64,000 bases of DNA from Telopea speciosissima (GCF_018873765.1 NC_057922.1:8259563-8323562), one strand, 5' to 3'. Counted from the stretch's first letter, positions 22,701 to 33,092 are shown. Notes: generated by a model not told the origin, from the sequence alone. Program-made: numbers and translations.

Positions 22701-25700
22701 AAAAAAGCTACCTAAATGAAATAAAATATACTTTCTAAAACTGAAAATAGAAACTAAACTATGGCAGCATTAGGATAGAATCTTTCTCCACTTGATGGGC
22801 CCACTAGATCTTCTAAAAAGCATCCCCACACAAGGCAAATATGGGCTGACACTGTTCACGTGAACAGTGTTTTGGTCTTTTTCTCTTCATATTTCGATCT
22901 ACATCATCTGCTGGCTGTCCAACATCAAACTTGAAAAGAGTTGTTCCAAATGGACCACAGCTTCCAAAGAACCCACTAAGCATTAGATGCGCAACTCCAG
23001 AATATCATTAGGACAAACCCAAGAACAAAATGATCTTGACCTCCTTAAAATGAAAAGAGATGTTTTCATGAATGCGAGGAGAGAGCTCCAACCATTCCTA
23101 ATCTATTCATCGTAAAGAAATTGCAAATTTGATTTTCCTTTCCTAGAGCAGTATTGGAAACTCTTTGTTGGTTGTTCTCTCCAGTTTGCTTGTTTCCCTT
23201 CTTACATATGACTTCAGCAAGTCTTCATATATACCCTGTTGAAGTACTGTTCACATGACACTGTTCACGTGAACAATGATTTTGTTGATATGTGTATCTT
23301 CTATTTTCCTAGTCCTAGTTGGAGTCCTAGTTTCTAATTATGTCAAGTCCTAAGCCTACTGTGAGTTGTTAGTCTTAGTTTCAGTTTGAGTTGTTAGTTC
23401 TAGTTCTTTTCCTGTTGTAACTTGGAATCCTATCATGCTTAGGAATTCCTAATCTGATTAGGAGTTCCCCTTTCTATTGTAATTTGAGATTATAAATACA
23501 AGCATTATGAGGGAGACTGATTAATTTAACTGTTATCTCCTCTTCTTCATCTTCTTTTCTCTCTCTTCTTCCTCCATTCTCGGTTCTGGTTTTCTTCATC
23601 TATACTCTTTAACATGGTATCAGAGCATCAACCAATACCTGATTCTATCCTTGATTTTAGCCGGTTTGAGAGTCGTTTCAAGGTTCACTGGTTTGAGGTG
23701 AAACCCCAGTTCATAGAAGAAAAAAAAAGAACTAGGGTTTCGTATGTTGAAGACTGAAATATTGTATTAAGAATCATACCTGATCGATTGACTCAGCTAC
23801 TTCGAAGTTTTTCCTCTGTTTTTGCTTCTGCTGGTTGCTATTGTGCATGCCTTTTGCTGCTACTACTATATTGGTTTCCTCCTCTGGTTCACGCTGGAGA
23901 TTTCTAGATACGATTCTTAGTTTCCGCTGCGCGACTGCCAAGGATGAAGACAACCTTCTCTTTCATGATATGGTCGATATCTACTTCTGCCTTGCTAGTA
24001 TTTGGTGGTTCAATCTTCTAGTGAGAATAATTTATGGGTTCTTGTGATTTGATGCGTTTTTCATAGTCTCTATTTGATATGCTCCTTTACAGTACTGCTA
24101 TGGTTCTTTGATTTGTTGCTTCGATTGCTTGTGAGATTTGTTGTGGTTCTCGATTGCAAGCACATCAATCGAGCTTTTTTGCTGGTTGGACACCTATTTT
24201 CTGTTGTCGATTTGCTTGCTTGGTTCCGTTCCTGCAGCTTGGTGCTAAAGATGGCGATGTTGGTTGTTTTCTGATTCTTCAAATTGGTTTCGTCACTGTC
24301 GATCAATTGTTGTTGGTTTGTTGTTATCCTTAATTTTATTGATTTCCATGTTTACCCTTATCTTTATCATTATACGCTTACCTTTTGTCCTCATTACCTT
24401 TGGTCTCATGCCCCTAAGTTATCCACTATTGCCCCTACACTTTACTTTTACGATTTTCCTCAATCTTCTCAAGTTACTCACAAGTTACCCTTATTTTTTT
24501 TATTATTCCAATTTTACGCCTCCTCTTGCTTTATTATTACTCCTTATCCTTATTTCACTTTCAATTACACGTTTACCCTTTACCTTGCTTTTGTTTTACT
24601 CGGATTTCATCTAAATTACAGCCATGCCCTTCCCTTTTCACATTGAAATAATTACGGTTCTGCTGTTACCCCTTGCTATTGCCACCTGTGTACTTGGGTG
24701 GGTCCACACCGAACCCAATTGGGTATTTTGACAACCCAGTTTTTGCATTACTTGGGGAATGCATGAGTGAGGGGAGATTGGAAATTATTTATTGGGATCT
24801 TGTTGCAGCGCTACTCATGATTATTGGATTTTCTGTGATGCTGATTATTGGTGGTCATTATTTGTCCACGTGTAATGTTACACGTGAGGGGGAGATTGGA
24901 GCTAATGGATGGTGATTCTTATTGTTGCTTGATTGGAGACCATTATTGATTGGGAGATTCGTAATCTAGTCGTACTCAAGTCATCAGCTCGTATCAACAG
25001 GATATTACCAATGGGCCATAGCAACCTTATGCTACACATTACCAGTGGGTCGTAGCAACCTTATGCTACATATTACCAGTGGGCCGTAGCAACCTTTTGC
25101 TACACATTTCCAGCAACCTTATGCTACAAATTACAAGTGGGCCGTGGCAACCTTATGCTACATTTTATCAGTGGGCCGTAGCAACCTTATGCTATATATT
25201 ACCAGTGGGTCGTAGCAACCTTATGCTACACATTACCAGTGGGCTATAGCAACCTTATGCTACATATTATCAGTGGGCCGTAGCAACCTTATGCTACATA
25301 TAACCAATGGCCGTAGCAACCTTATGCTACACATTACCAGTAGGTTGTAGCAACCTTATGCTACAATCGTGGTTTTTGATAGTAAGGCGTTATGCCCTTT
25401 TGCCCTTGTGTGGGCTTTGATATTACGGCTTTATGCCTTTGTGCCCCTTTTGTGTGCTTAATGCATGGGGTTTGTGTGATTGTGCCCCTTTTGTGTGCGG
25501 GGTCTTCTTCTTTGAAGATTTACTACTTGCCTTCTTTGTGAAAGGCCTATGGTGTTACTACTGCTGCTCTGTTGTTCTGGCATTCAAGAGGTTTTCTCTA
25601 CTGCCTATATTGTTGATCGTTGTTGATTGGGTTTCTTCGCCGCAAATCTGTTCTCTAACTGGTGCTACTGATGACTACTATGATGTGACCTGATGAAGTT

Positions 25701-28700
25701 TTCTCCAAGGTTCTACACTGATGTTCGTGATGCTTCTCCAACGTGCATGTTTTTCAAGGCTCTATTTGGACCTGCTTTTCGTCAAAGTTGTACCAAGCTG
25801 GGTCTAGGTGATTTGTACGCTCCAGCTTGAGGGGGAGTGTTGAAGTACTGTTCACATGACACTGTTCACGTGAACAATGATTTGGTTGATATGTGTATCT
25901 TTTATTTTCCTAGTCCTAGTTGGAGTCCTAGTTTCTAATCATGTCAAGTCCTAATTCTACTGTGAGTTGTTAGCCTTAGTTTCAGTTTGAGTTGTTAGTT
26001 CTAGTTCTTTTCCTATTGTAACTTGGAATCCTATCATGATTAGGAATTCCTAATCTGATTAGGAGTTCCCCTTTCTTTTGTAATTTGAGATTATAAATAC
26101 AAGCATTATGAGGGAGGCTGATTAATTTAACAGTTCTCTCCTCTTCCTCATCTTCTTCTCTTTCTCTCTTCTTCCTCCATTCTCGGTTCTGGTTTTCTTC
26201 ATCTATACTCTGTAACATACCCAATGAGAGAAAACAAGAGGTGTTAAGAGACCATTCCGGCTAATCCTTTGAGATTACACATCTCACCTCACTGATCAAG
26301 TCCACAGCAGTAATTTAGGGGTTGAAGACCAAGAAGTGTTTTTTTGGTAAATAATTGAAGAACAAGGTTGGACAACGGGTTATGTCCTTAAATTTTCCTC
26401 TTAATAAAAATATGACTAATCTAAAAAGGAAATTACCAAACTACCATAGTTGGAAATTTTGGCAAGGTAAACTAGTAATTTACCCAAATAGAACCCTTTC
26501 CATGGCCAACCAAAGTCAAAGGATTCAGGCAAATGGCCTAGTCCTTTGCACAACTATGTACTCCACCCAAGAAAATAGGTTCTCCGTCCAGTATCTGAAT
26601 TGTTTATGGAAAAGGAGAAGATAACCCAGATACAAAGCAAAAAAACCTTTTCTCTTTAGCATTTTTAAATATTTTCTCCAAACGCAATACTCACTGAAGT
26701 TATGAAATCAGTCCAACTCAGTTTAAACTTTGATATCCTAGCAAACAAGACCCCTCACTGGTTTCTCAAGCTATGTCAGAAAAGGAAACTAAAAAGTGTA
26801 GGAATTAGGAATAAAAGACACACCTCAAGGCCTACGCAACTCCAATGATATGAGGAACGACAGGAAACGCAAATAATAAGCATTCCTTCATAACGACAGG
26901 CTGCACATCTAGTGTCACTTTGATGGAAACTGTTGTACCTCCTCCTCCTTCGCTTTTGAGGACGAGATACCATATCTTTAAGCCTGACCTTTTTGTCATA
27001 ACCAGAAAAGCGCAGAGGACCACGATTGTGTTTACTAACTTCATCATGTTTTGGTAGAGCATCAAATGCCTTTTGGTTGTCACTGGGCTGTGACTCAATA
27101 TTACCATCAACCTGCTGGAATTTCTTTGGGTAACTTCTTCCTCTAAGGAAATTATATTTTTCTTTGATTACATATGAACCCTTCCCCTTCCTTTTTTGTG
27201 GACTACAAATAGGAATTCTACTTCCATTACTTTTAGATTTATATCGTCTCTTCCGATTCTGTCTTTCATAAACACATTGACTTTCTTGCAACAGAGACGC
27301 ATCAGCTTTTAAATCATCTCTCCCCCTTGAGTTATGGACTCCAAACTCATTATCCTTGCCTTCATGAATTAAAAGAGTCTCAAACTTCTTCATCGATGCT
27401 TTTTTCGTAACAGACTGCCTCGTGTGCTTAGGTAGAACAAAAGATACCTTTCCTTCAGGCTGACGAAACGACTGAATGGAGGATGTGTTTGTGTTATCCT
27501 TGGCTTTCTGCAGTGTCTTTGAATTCCTTCCCTTGGTAACGATTTGGTTTCTTTCCTTCAGAGTGGCAGCATCTGTCAATGTATTTCTGCTGCTTGAACT
27601 GGAGAACAAATGTCCTCTACTCAAAGCCTGGTGGATTTCTCGAGATTCCAACTGTAGATCACCTGATTGCTCTTTCTGTCTGCGATGACCATTCCGTGTT
27701 TTTCCTCTGGTCTGAATCGAGTCACCAATGTGAAAGCCATTTGAGTTGCTTCTCAGAAAATGGGTACTATGTAACTGGAAATCAACACCAGTTTGCTGAG
27801 AATTCTCTAGTTGCTTCCTTTTCTTTCTAGTGAGAACAACTGGAAGATTGCAATGTCTAATGGTTTGTTGACCACATTCAACTGCAATTTGCGGAAGGAC
27901 CTCCATTACGTACTTACTCCACAAATTATGAACACCACATGTCCACTCTGAAATCTTTTCCACAAACCCAGCATTAGACCGTAAATGGAACCAAACCTTC
28001 TTCAGAAAAGAAGATGAAGGCCTTTCTTGTCCAAGCTCTTCTGCCAGTTCCATCAAAACCCAGACACCGCTGTCTCTCCAAATACCCAAGTACTCATCCC
28101 ACTTACGGCTCACACGCAAATCCCTCACATTTAACTTGAGCTCATCACCCTCATCAGGAAAGAATACTGAACGCACCGTTGCGCCTTCGTCTCGATCAAA
28201 GATCACCCCCTCCCACCATGCGTCTTCATAGAACGCATCAACACAGAGGCCGTAACGGAAATTGGCTCTGTTTGCATCAGGAGCAGCGGAAGGGGAAGGT
28301 TGGGGTCGGATACGCCCACGGTATGTGGAAGGAACACGGCAGCGGCGATGGCAGAGTCCTTCCACTGCCTTGGTAACAGGTATCAACTCAACTAGTTTTG
28401 AGTCTCCTGTTTCAGACAGCAGCTCGTTGTACATGACATGGCGGCAGAAGTTGGAGACATCAACGACCATCCCAGGGTGCCATGACCCTCTCAGACCTTC
28501 CTCAAACTGCCTCACCTACCCAACAATAATCAATCCATCACCATATCAGCTCAATTTAATCTATATGTAGACAATTCAGTAAAATCAAACAGAATTTAGA
28601 AGTTCCCTATTTATCTGTTTTAACAGATTATAAAAATCAATAGTCTCAAACCTCATAAAGCCTAAGAAGAACAGAAGAAGATGACAATAATCTGTAGTAC

Positions 28701-28958
28701 TAAAATGTGCATTACGGAGATTGTACCTATGGATCCCATTTCGAAGAACGAATTTGAGTAACCAAATTACATCACAAAGATACAAGACTAGATTAAAATG
28801 AAAACGCAAAGTCAGCAGAGCAGGTAAGAAATGGACAAACGAGAGAGAGAGAGAGAGCAAGAAACACAGACAGAATAGGTACAGAGATAGAGCGAGAGAG
28901 AGATTACAACACTTACCTCGACCTTCTCATTGAGAAGAAGCTGCTTTCTTGAGTTCAT
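7644..28958 (-). CDS. Agenet-PHD-GNAT acetyltransferase (IDM1/ROS4-like), right copy
   Basis: Ten exons on the minus strand, each with GT-AG borders: 28958-28917, 28515-26824, 13773-13656, 13573-13491, 10325-10090, 8663-8577, 8479-8380, 8271-8070, 7958-7909, 7832-7644. They sum to 2799 nt, 932 codons plus stop, with all phases matching. Residues about 11-75 and 100-155 are Agenet (Tudor-like) modules ([23 protein letters not shown]). PHD finger 1 is C551, C554, C563, C566, H571, C574, C587, C590, split by intron 2. A second finger is C592, C595, C611, C614, H619, C622, C639, C643. A GNAT fold covers about 724-853, with the acetyl-CoA loop RQQGM at 772-776 and a C-terminal [12 protein letters not shown] strand. 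Relatives in Arabidopsis (IDM1/ROS4 group) read histone marks and acetylate histone H3 to assist DNA demethylation; that role here is inference. Intron 2 is 13 kb of transposons. Exons 9-10 give an atypical tail; reading through exon 8 would instead stop near 8023. Confidence 0.88.
8664..10089 (-). other. intron 5 of right Agenet-PHD-GNAT gene
   Basis: Ordinary AT-rich intron between a GTAAGT donor at 10089 and a CTGCAG acceptor before 8663. It has a C-run followed by an A-run at 9212-9253. No transposon borders were recognised. Confidence 0.7.
10769..10936 (+). mobile_element. Au-type SINE in intron 4
   Basis: tRNA-derived head with box A- and box B-like motifs (GGCGCAACGGTAAGG; GCGGGTTCGAATC) followed by the Au body with GACCCTTCCCAGACCCCGCA and a GGGTATGTCCTTT end. 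It is flanked by an imperfect target duplication (TAAGGTTTCCC at 10758-10768, TAAGGTTTTCCC at 10937-10948). It lies antisense in the intron of the right gene copy. Au SINEs are widespread non-autonomous retroposons in angiosperms. Confidence 0.85.
12140..13219. mobile_element. hAT-like non-autonomous element with GATACG-rich ends
   Basis: Inverted ends (CATGGTTTAAAGTA at the left, TACTTTAAACCTTG at the right) are flanked by a perfect 8-bp duplication GGCATCAC (12132-12139 and 13220-13227). Subterminal zones 12150-12430 and 13130-13205 are packed with GTATCG/CGATAC motifs in both directions, the usual layout of hAT transposase binding regions. The middle (about 12430-12720) is less repetitive and holds no recognisable transposase. 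It lies in intron 4 of the right gene. Confidence 0.85.
14010..14085. mobile_element. deleted copy of 8-bp-TSD MITE family
   Basis: Ends CATAGTTTTCA and TGGAAACTATG with a core (GGCCCTGGATGCAAGGCGAT) that matches the inverse of part of 37615-37781. Only 76 bp remain and the flanks show no convincing duplication. Confidence 0.45.
15203..15684 (-). mobile_element. 5'-truncated L1-type LINE, 3' end only
   Basis: A perfect 12-bp target duplication AAAGCTTGGCCC brackets it (15191-15202 and 15685-15696), with the tail as a T-run on the left, so the insert reads on the minus strand. The minus strand around 15540-15440 encodes a typical LINE C-terminal stretch ([20 protein letters not shown]) followed by stops. 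It lies in intron 2 of the right gene. Confidence 0.85.
16410..16543 (+). pseudogene. copia gag remnant of the outer element
   Basis: The plus strand reads a frame-damaged version of the copia gag motif ([21 protein letters not shown], then [10 protein letters not shown]). It stops abruptly where the antisense element begins, which marks the insertion or deletion junction inside gag. Confidence 0.6.
16544..19195 (-). mobile_element. antisense copia fragment nested in the outer copia
   Basis: The 3' LTR is 16544-16798 (TGTGCAAATAAAG to TCTCAACA on the plus strand) next to a CTCCCCCTCAAGCTGGA tract, i.e. a minus-strand purine tract. Reading leftward from about 19195 are integrase C-half, RT and RNase H. 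There is no 5' LTR, primer site, gag or protease. The element is cut off at about 19195, where plus-strand outer pol resumes, so a deletion removed the 5' half of this element together with outer gag-integrase sequence. Confidence 0.88.
16945..19195 (-). pseudogene. copia pol (integrase end, RT, RNase H), inner element
   Basis: From right to left: the integrase motif PQQNGVAER followed by [18 protein letters not shown] near 19150-19040, a linker with a frameshift near 18750, RT (18246-17164) with [18 protein letters not shown] and the catalytic YVDD in [14 protein letters not shown], then RNase H (to 16945) with the CDN and EVDYHF motifs. A TGA at 17161-17163 replaces CGA before [11 protein letters not shown], and a TAG follows ETLQ, so the reading frame is broken. 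The RT core itself is intact. It cannot be autonomous without gag and a 5' LTR. Confidence 0.88.
19196..21057 (+). pseudogene. copia pol remnant (integrase tail, RT, RNase H), outer element
   Basis: Plus strand: integrase-RT linker with [14 protein letters not shown] start at 19640-19860 ([20 protein letters not shown]), a small deletion/frameshift near 19865-19880, [16 protein letters not shown], a TGA in place of CGA at 20007, YVDD in [14 protein letters not shown] near 20130, another frameshift near 20280, a TAG near 20620, then RNase H to the stop at 21055-21057. RNase H has YCNN where the catalytic CDN is expected and EVYRHF for EVDRHF, so active-site acids are lost. The protein is dead on several counts. 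Confidence 0.88.
21251..23231 (-). other. intron 2 stretch with LTR-like remnant
   Basis: Lies between the copia and the next LTR element. 22200-22960 resembles a worn LTR or leader read on the minus strand (TTTATAAGAAGTG-type TATA zone at 22640-22625, A-rich tracts), and 22856-22875 contains the perfect palindrome CTGTTCACGTGAACAG, also seen in the LTRs at 23237. No protein domain or target duplication was found. Confidence 0.45.
23237..26217 (+). mobile_element. non-autonomous LTR retrotransposon with internal minisatellite
   Basis: LTRs 23237-23614 and 25838-26217 (378 and 380 bp, TG...CA). Perfect 5-bp target duplication TACCC (23232-23236, 26218-26222). Primer site TGGTATCAGAGC at 23615-23626 and purine tract GAGGGGGAG at 25829-25837, both of copia type. 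A TATA-like TTATAAATAC lies in each LTR. The 2.2-kb interior has no gag or pol domain; open frames are low-complexity and T-rich. It holds a 34-bp tandem array (25003-25365) and a CACGTG palindrome at 24869-24888. It needs a helper for mobility. It sits in intron 2 of the right gene. Confidence 0.93.
25003..25365. repeat. 34-bp tandem array of hairpin-forming units
   Basis: About ten copies of a unit close to CAGTGGGCCGTAGCAACC + TTATGCTACACATTAC. Each copy holds GTAGCA-ACCTTA-TGCTAC, a 6-bp stem with a 6-base loop. Units differ by a few substitutions and one is shortened. There are no unique spacers, so this is a minisatellite and not a CRISPR array. Confidence 0.9.
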
Positions 28959-29690
28959 GTGAAGGACTATCTCGGTATAACGTTAGTTTTCTTACAGTAG
29001 ACGAAAGAGAAGACGCAAAGAAAGAAGTGGTGAATTCTAGGCAAAATTACGGAATGTGGCTTTTATTTTGGTTCGTCCAAACTTTCCGTGCAAGGCTGAA
29101 CTGGAAAGTGTAATTTGTACAGTCCAAATATCACCGTCATTTTGGTATCTCGAATCCGTCTCTTCAATTCTAACCGTGTACTTTGTTTGATCTTTTGAAA
29201 GTAATTTTTTATGGTGTAACTGCGTTGCGTGAATGTACTCCCGTGTGGGTTCCATTAAACAGGTGGCCCTTTGTTCAGATTTTGATTGTGTATAGTTAAA
29301 ACATTGTAATATCATAGTATCGGATATTATAAGTGGCTTTAAGGATCCAGATTTTCTGAGATTTGCGAGTGGGTCCAAGATCATGGATATCAGACAGCTG
29401 ATTTGGCTTGTGAAGGATGGAATTCGTGTATTCGCTTTACACAATTGTATGCCAGTGAAGAAGTCAAATATAACGTACCTTAGAAATTCCTTATATAGGG
29501 GATTTTAAAGGCTTTCTTTCCCGCCTTTGCCTTTCCACGTGAATATAAATGTAACGTCTAACTGGTTATATCTGATTCTGCCACGAGGCTATTTTTCTTA
29601 CTACTGTTGCTCACCTTATTGAAACGAACCCAGGTCCCCTCGTCCACCTGTCTAAAGACTCTAAACACCTCACATAGACACATCAGGAAA
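28959..29690 (-). promoter_or_regulatory. 5' flank of right copy (duplicated promoter region)
   Basis: Aligns with 3537-4310. It contains the CCCGCCTTTGCCTTTCCA stretch (29521-29538) also found in the other copy. A GA microsatellite (28844-28857) and about 300 bp of extra sequence lie in intron 1 of this copy (401 bp against 101 bp in the left copy). Confidence 0.55.
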
Positions 29691-30507
29691 AGAGTCATCT
29701 GTTGGGTTTTCAAATCTGAGGGATAGATTCTAGGGTTTCTGTGATCGATTTCGATTCAATCAAACCCTAGCAAAGACCTCCGATTTCAAGTTTAAAATCC
29801 TTGATTGAAATCAAAATGACTCATATCAACCAAAATCAAAATTGGGATCAACCAATTCCATTCCAATTCGACGGATATAGACTATTCTGAATTTCTCAAA
29901 CCATGAGTAGGACGAAATTGTAACTATGAAATAGGAACGGAATCCAAAAGGCTACTCAATATCATGCTTTTCCAAGGTTTTTCCCCCGAGAGCTTGGCCA
30001 TCCATATGGAATCCAGAAGAGAAGTGGATGTAGCATGATGCACGTGCATATGGCATACCTACAGAGAAATAATCAATTTGGGTTGATAATGTTCAAGGGT
30101 CTCTCACCTGGTAAGGATTGATAGACATTTGGGTATGCCATGTAATAAAGGTCTTTCGCCCATCTCATTGGTCAAGTTTCATAAAAATAAAAAATAAAAA
30201 CAAAATTACATGGTAGTGCTTCAAATGGGAAGATATCAAAAGGATATTTTAAGGAATATACTAAAACCCTATAGAGATTTGTGAAACCTAGGATGTTGGT
30301 TGAGTGCATCCCCCCAAGAGGTCAAGGGATCGACTCTCCTGGATTGAATATTGTGCTAAAAAGGCACCTCTCCCCCCTCCACTTAGTTGTAGATTGTGGG
30401 CTTGTCTTAGCCTTCCCCGTTAGCTTGTAGTTGGCTTGTGGATCCTTGGGTAGGATAAACAGAAAAAAGAGCTAAAATCTTTCAAAGATATAAAAAATTA
30501 TACTGAA
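29691..30507. other. intergenic, no feature seen
   Basis: AT-rich sequence without an exon-like frame or recognisable transposon end. Confidence 0.5.
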
Positions 30508-30516
30508 GAAAGAACG

Positions 30517-30725
30517 GGAAAATTATCCTCTCCAATTCCCTAAAACTTGATAGTGCGGCAGTGCTAGGTGGAGATGTTGACTCGTGCAGCTTGGACATCC
30601 AATGGTCCAAGCTCATTGACTAGGTTAAGCTCAGACCATTGGATGTCCGATCTACCACGTGTCGGCATCCCCACCTAGCACTACCGCACTGTCGAGCTTT
30701 AGGGAATTGGAGAAGATAATAATTC
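30517..30725. mobile_element. Mutator-type MITE, 9-bp TSD
   Basis: A perfect 9-bp duplication GAAAGAACG (30508-30516, 30726-30734) flanks a 209-bp palindromic element. The ends are inverted repeats that include TTATC(C/T)TCTCCAATTCCCTA, and arms with CTAGGTGGNGATG continue almost to the centre. No coding capacity. Confidence 0.88.
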
Positions 30726-31455
30726 GAAAGAACGTCACCCAACACGCTGCCCCTGCACCTTGACGTAAGGGTGCACGAAATGACCACCACATCCCTAGTC
30801 ATTTCCGAAGTTCCAAGGGGTGCAACGGTCATTCCGTATGCCCCTGTGTCTAGGCATAGGAGCGTCATACGTTGCTCGATCGGGTGGCATTCTCTTTCCC
30901 AAGTAATAATCATCGCTAACTTCGATTAGAGGTTTGTAGTATTTTTCTAATATTTAATAACTTTGAACCATCATTTAACTCATATTACATACTTGTATTA
31001 GACTGAAAATTTACCAATGAGACAGATACAAGATCCTCTTTCATATGAACCTCCCGTTCCACCATTTCTTGCTACTTGGCAACCGGTGAACTTTTCAAAG
31101 TTCACCTACCATGTGTGAACGCTAATAATTTCCTAATTTTAAACTAATATTTTGATCATCATGGCAAGAGGTTTCTTGGTATATGCAATGGTTTTTATTT
31201 TTTTAATGAGAAGAAATTTTTTATTAAAACTATGAAAGAAAGAGATTAGCAATACTGTTTTTAACCTCCCCACTAATATGATTTGTCCTAGCTAGATTAG
31301 TTAATTTGTGACCTAGTGAAATGAGTTGTTGGTCGCTCTAGCTGTAACAAGTAGGATAATATGGCAATGTCGATAGGTGATATCTAGGGAGTGATCTACA
31401 TTGACCATGTGCCAAATTTCAGCCACAAGTTCAATATTTACCCTCCCATGTATTA

Positions 31456-31613
31456 GGATCTTTATCCCCCCCAAGTACTGGGGGCGCTACTATGCGCATC
31501 GTACAGCGTAGCAACGGCCATGTGCGCACGATGGGGCCCGTTGTGCACACATGCCGCTGTTGCGTTACACGATGCGCACAGCAGCGCCCCAGTACTAGGG
31601 ACGATAATTTTCC
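31456..31613. mobile_element. Mutator-type MITE, GC-rich palindrome
   Basis: A 158-bp palindrome with ends related to GGAAAATTATC (worn at the left), flanked by CATGTATTA (31447-31455) and CATGTAATA (31614-31622), 8 of 9 matching. The arms (AGTACTGGGGCGCT, ATGCGCATCGT) form a long GC-rich stem. The end motif resembles that of the element at 30517. Confidence 0.8.
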
Positions 31614-31887
31614 CATGTAATAGCACACCCTCCGGGGTTCTTGATTGGAATCCGTTTGGAATTGATCAAAATATGTCCTAAACCTAGAAATCCAGTATGG
31701 ATCGATTAATCCAAATCAGCTGGATACGGGTCCACTCTGAATCGGCCAATCTAATCCCAATTCTTAACAGAATGATACTCTCTCACGTGTATGGCACTTT
31801 TGGGGGCCTATTTATCCAAAAATCTTGAGCCCATCCAGACTGTTTCATTGCAAATATTTATGACATCCAGGAAATTGCTCCATATTT

Positions 31888-31921
<34 letters not shown>

Positions 31922-32565
31922 GTGGGCTAGGGTAGAAGTGGATAGTTTCTTAAGTAGAAAGATAATAACCCAAAGATCAAGAAGGTAAAGTTTTGATTTA
32001 TGGCGACTAAAAAATTCCAAAAGAAGCATGGTGATTAATTAGATATTAGCATTCAAGTCTATCATAAATCAAATAAATAATTGAGCTAGAGTAGGAGAGG
32101 ATAGTTTCTTAAGTAGAAAGATAATAATCCAAAGATCAAAGAGGTAAAGTTTTGATTTATGGCAAAGAAAAAATTCTAAAAAAAACATGGCGATTAATTA
32201 GAAATTAAATTAGCATTCAAATCTATCTTAAAAATAATAAATATTTGAGAGAGAAAAAAAAACAAGGATTGTTGATTCATTAGATATTATTATTCAAGTC
32301 TAACTTAAAATAAATAAATAATTGATCAAAAAAACCAAGAATTCAGGATTAGGGTTTTGATCAACGTTTGTTTTTAATACATGGGAAATAGATCTCTATT
32401 CGGTGATGTTTTCTACACTCTCTCATAGGGCATAGTAAATGACGCCTCTGCCTCTTGGGTAGATACTCAGGCGTGCTTCCCCATTGGCCCAAACGTTTGT
32501 GTAGAGACCATACGACCAAGTAGTACCGGATTGCATTTTTTAAGAATCCAAAAGTTGAGAAGTTT

Positions 32566-32859
32566 TTTTTTTTTGTTTTTTTTGATAGAAAAGAAGACTA
32601 TTCATTCATACGTGCCCAATGCCAAACAAAGGAAAACAAAATACATAAGACAGATAGAGAGCATGATAAACTCAAGGCATGGATATACGGTATCCAAAAC
32701 CAAGGAGTGGAAATTAATCTAGTCTCACATGCCATTGACTGAGTCATCTAGGCTAGGGGATGGTGTAAAATCACTTCCCTAGAGAAAAAGCTGTAGATAT
32801 AGTTAAAATTAAACGCATGCACAAATGTGCCAAAAGAGGGGCCCCATATGTGCCAAAAG
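32566..32859 (-). mobile_element. short non-LTR retroposon, minus strand
   Basis: A 13-bp duplication AGTTGAGAAGTTT (32553-32565, 32860-32872) brackets an insert whose left end is a T-rich run, i.e. an A tail on the minus strand. No domain is readable in the 294 bp; it is probably a truncated LINE end. Confidence 0.65.
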
Positions 32860-32927
32860 AGTTGAGAAGTTTGCAACTTCCAAAAAACGTTTGTACTTAA
32901 TGTATAGCTTTCAAACATCGACACTTC

Positions 32928-33092
32928 AATTTGACACAACAAATAAGTTGCATTACTCCAATCATCAAGTTACAGGCTTGAAACATGGAAACAACCTCTT
33001 TGCAAAGTGGGGGTTAAGGTTGTGCAGTGTGTACATTTCCCCCTCCTAGACTTTGTAGTAGTAGGAGCCTCGTGCACTAGGATACTCTTTTA
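32928..33092 (+). mobile_element. old Au SINE
   Basis: Diverged full-length Au pattern: AACAAATAAGTTGCATTACTCC head, GGAAACAACCTCTTTGCAAAG, GGGGTTAAGGTTGTGCAG, then GGAGCCTCGTGCACTAGG and a T-rich end. No target duplication is evident. Confidence 0.75.

Noticed and set aside
24264..24646. Two overlapping ~120-codon hydrophobic frames
   Set aside because: T-rich interior of the non-autonomous LTR element; no gag/env features, and decayed in related copies.
25003..25365. Regular short repeats resembling a CRISPR array
   Set aside because: Units are contiguous without unique spacers and lie inside a plant LTR element; this is a minisatellite.
29037..29444. 135-codon open frame on the minus strand, with a shorter counterpart at 3781-4020
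   Set aside because: Similarity between the two is explained by the duplicated 5' flank; no domain, and codon use does not look coding. Kept as promoter region.
31894..31920. GA microsatellite (also at 28844 and 51527)
   Set aside because: Simple repeats; only the one at 51527 has exon-like context and it is discussed there.
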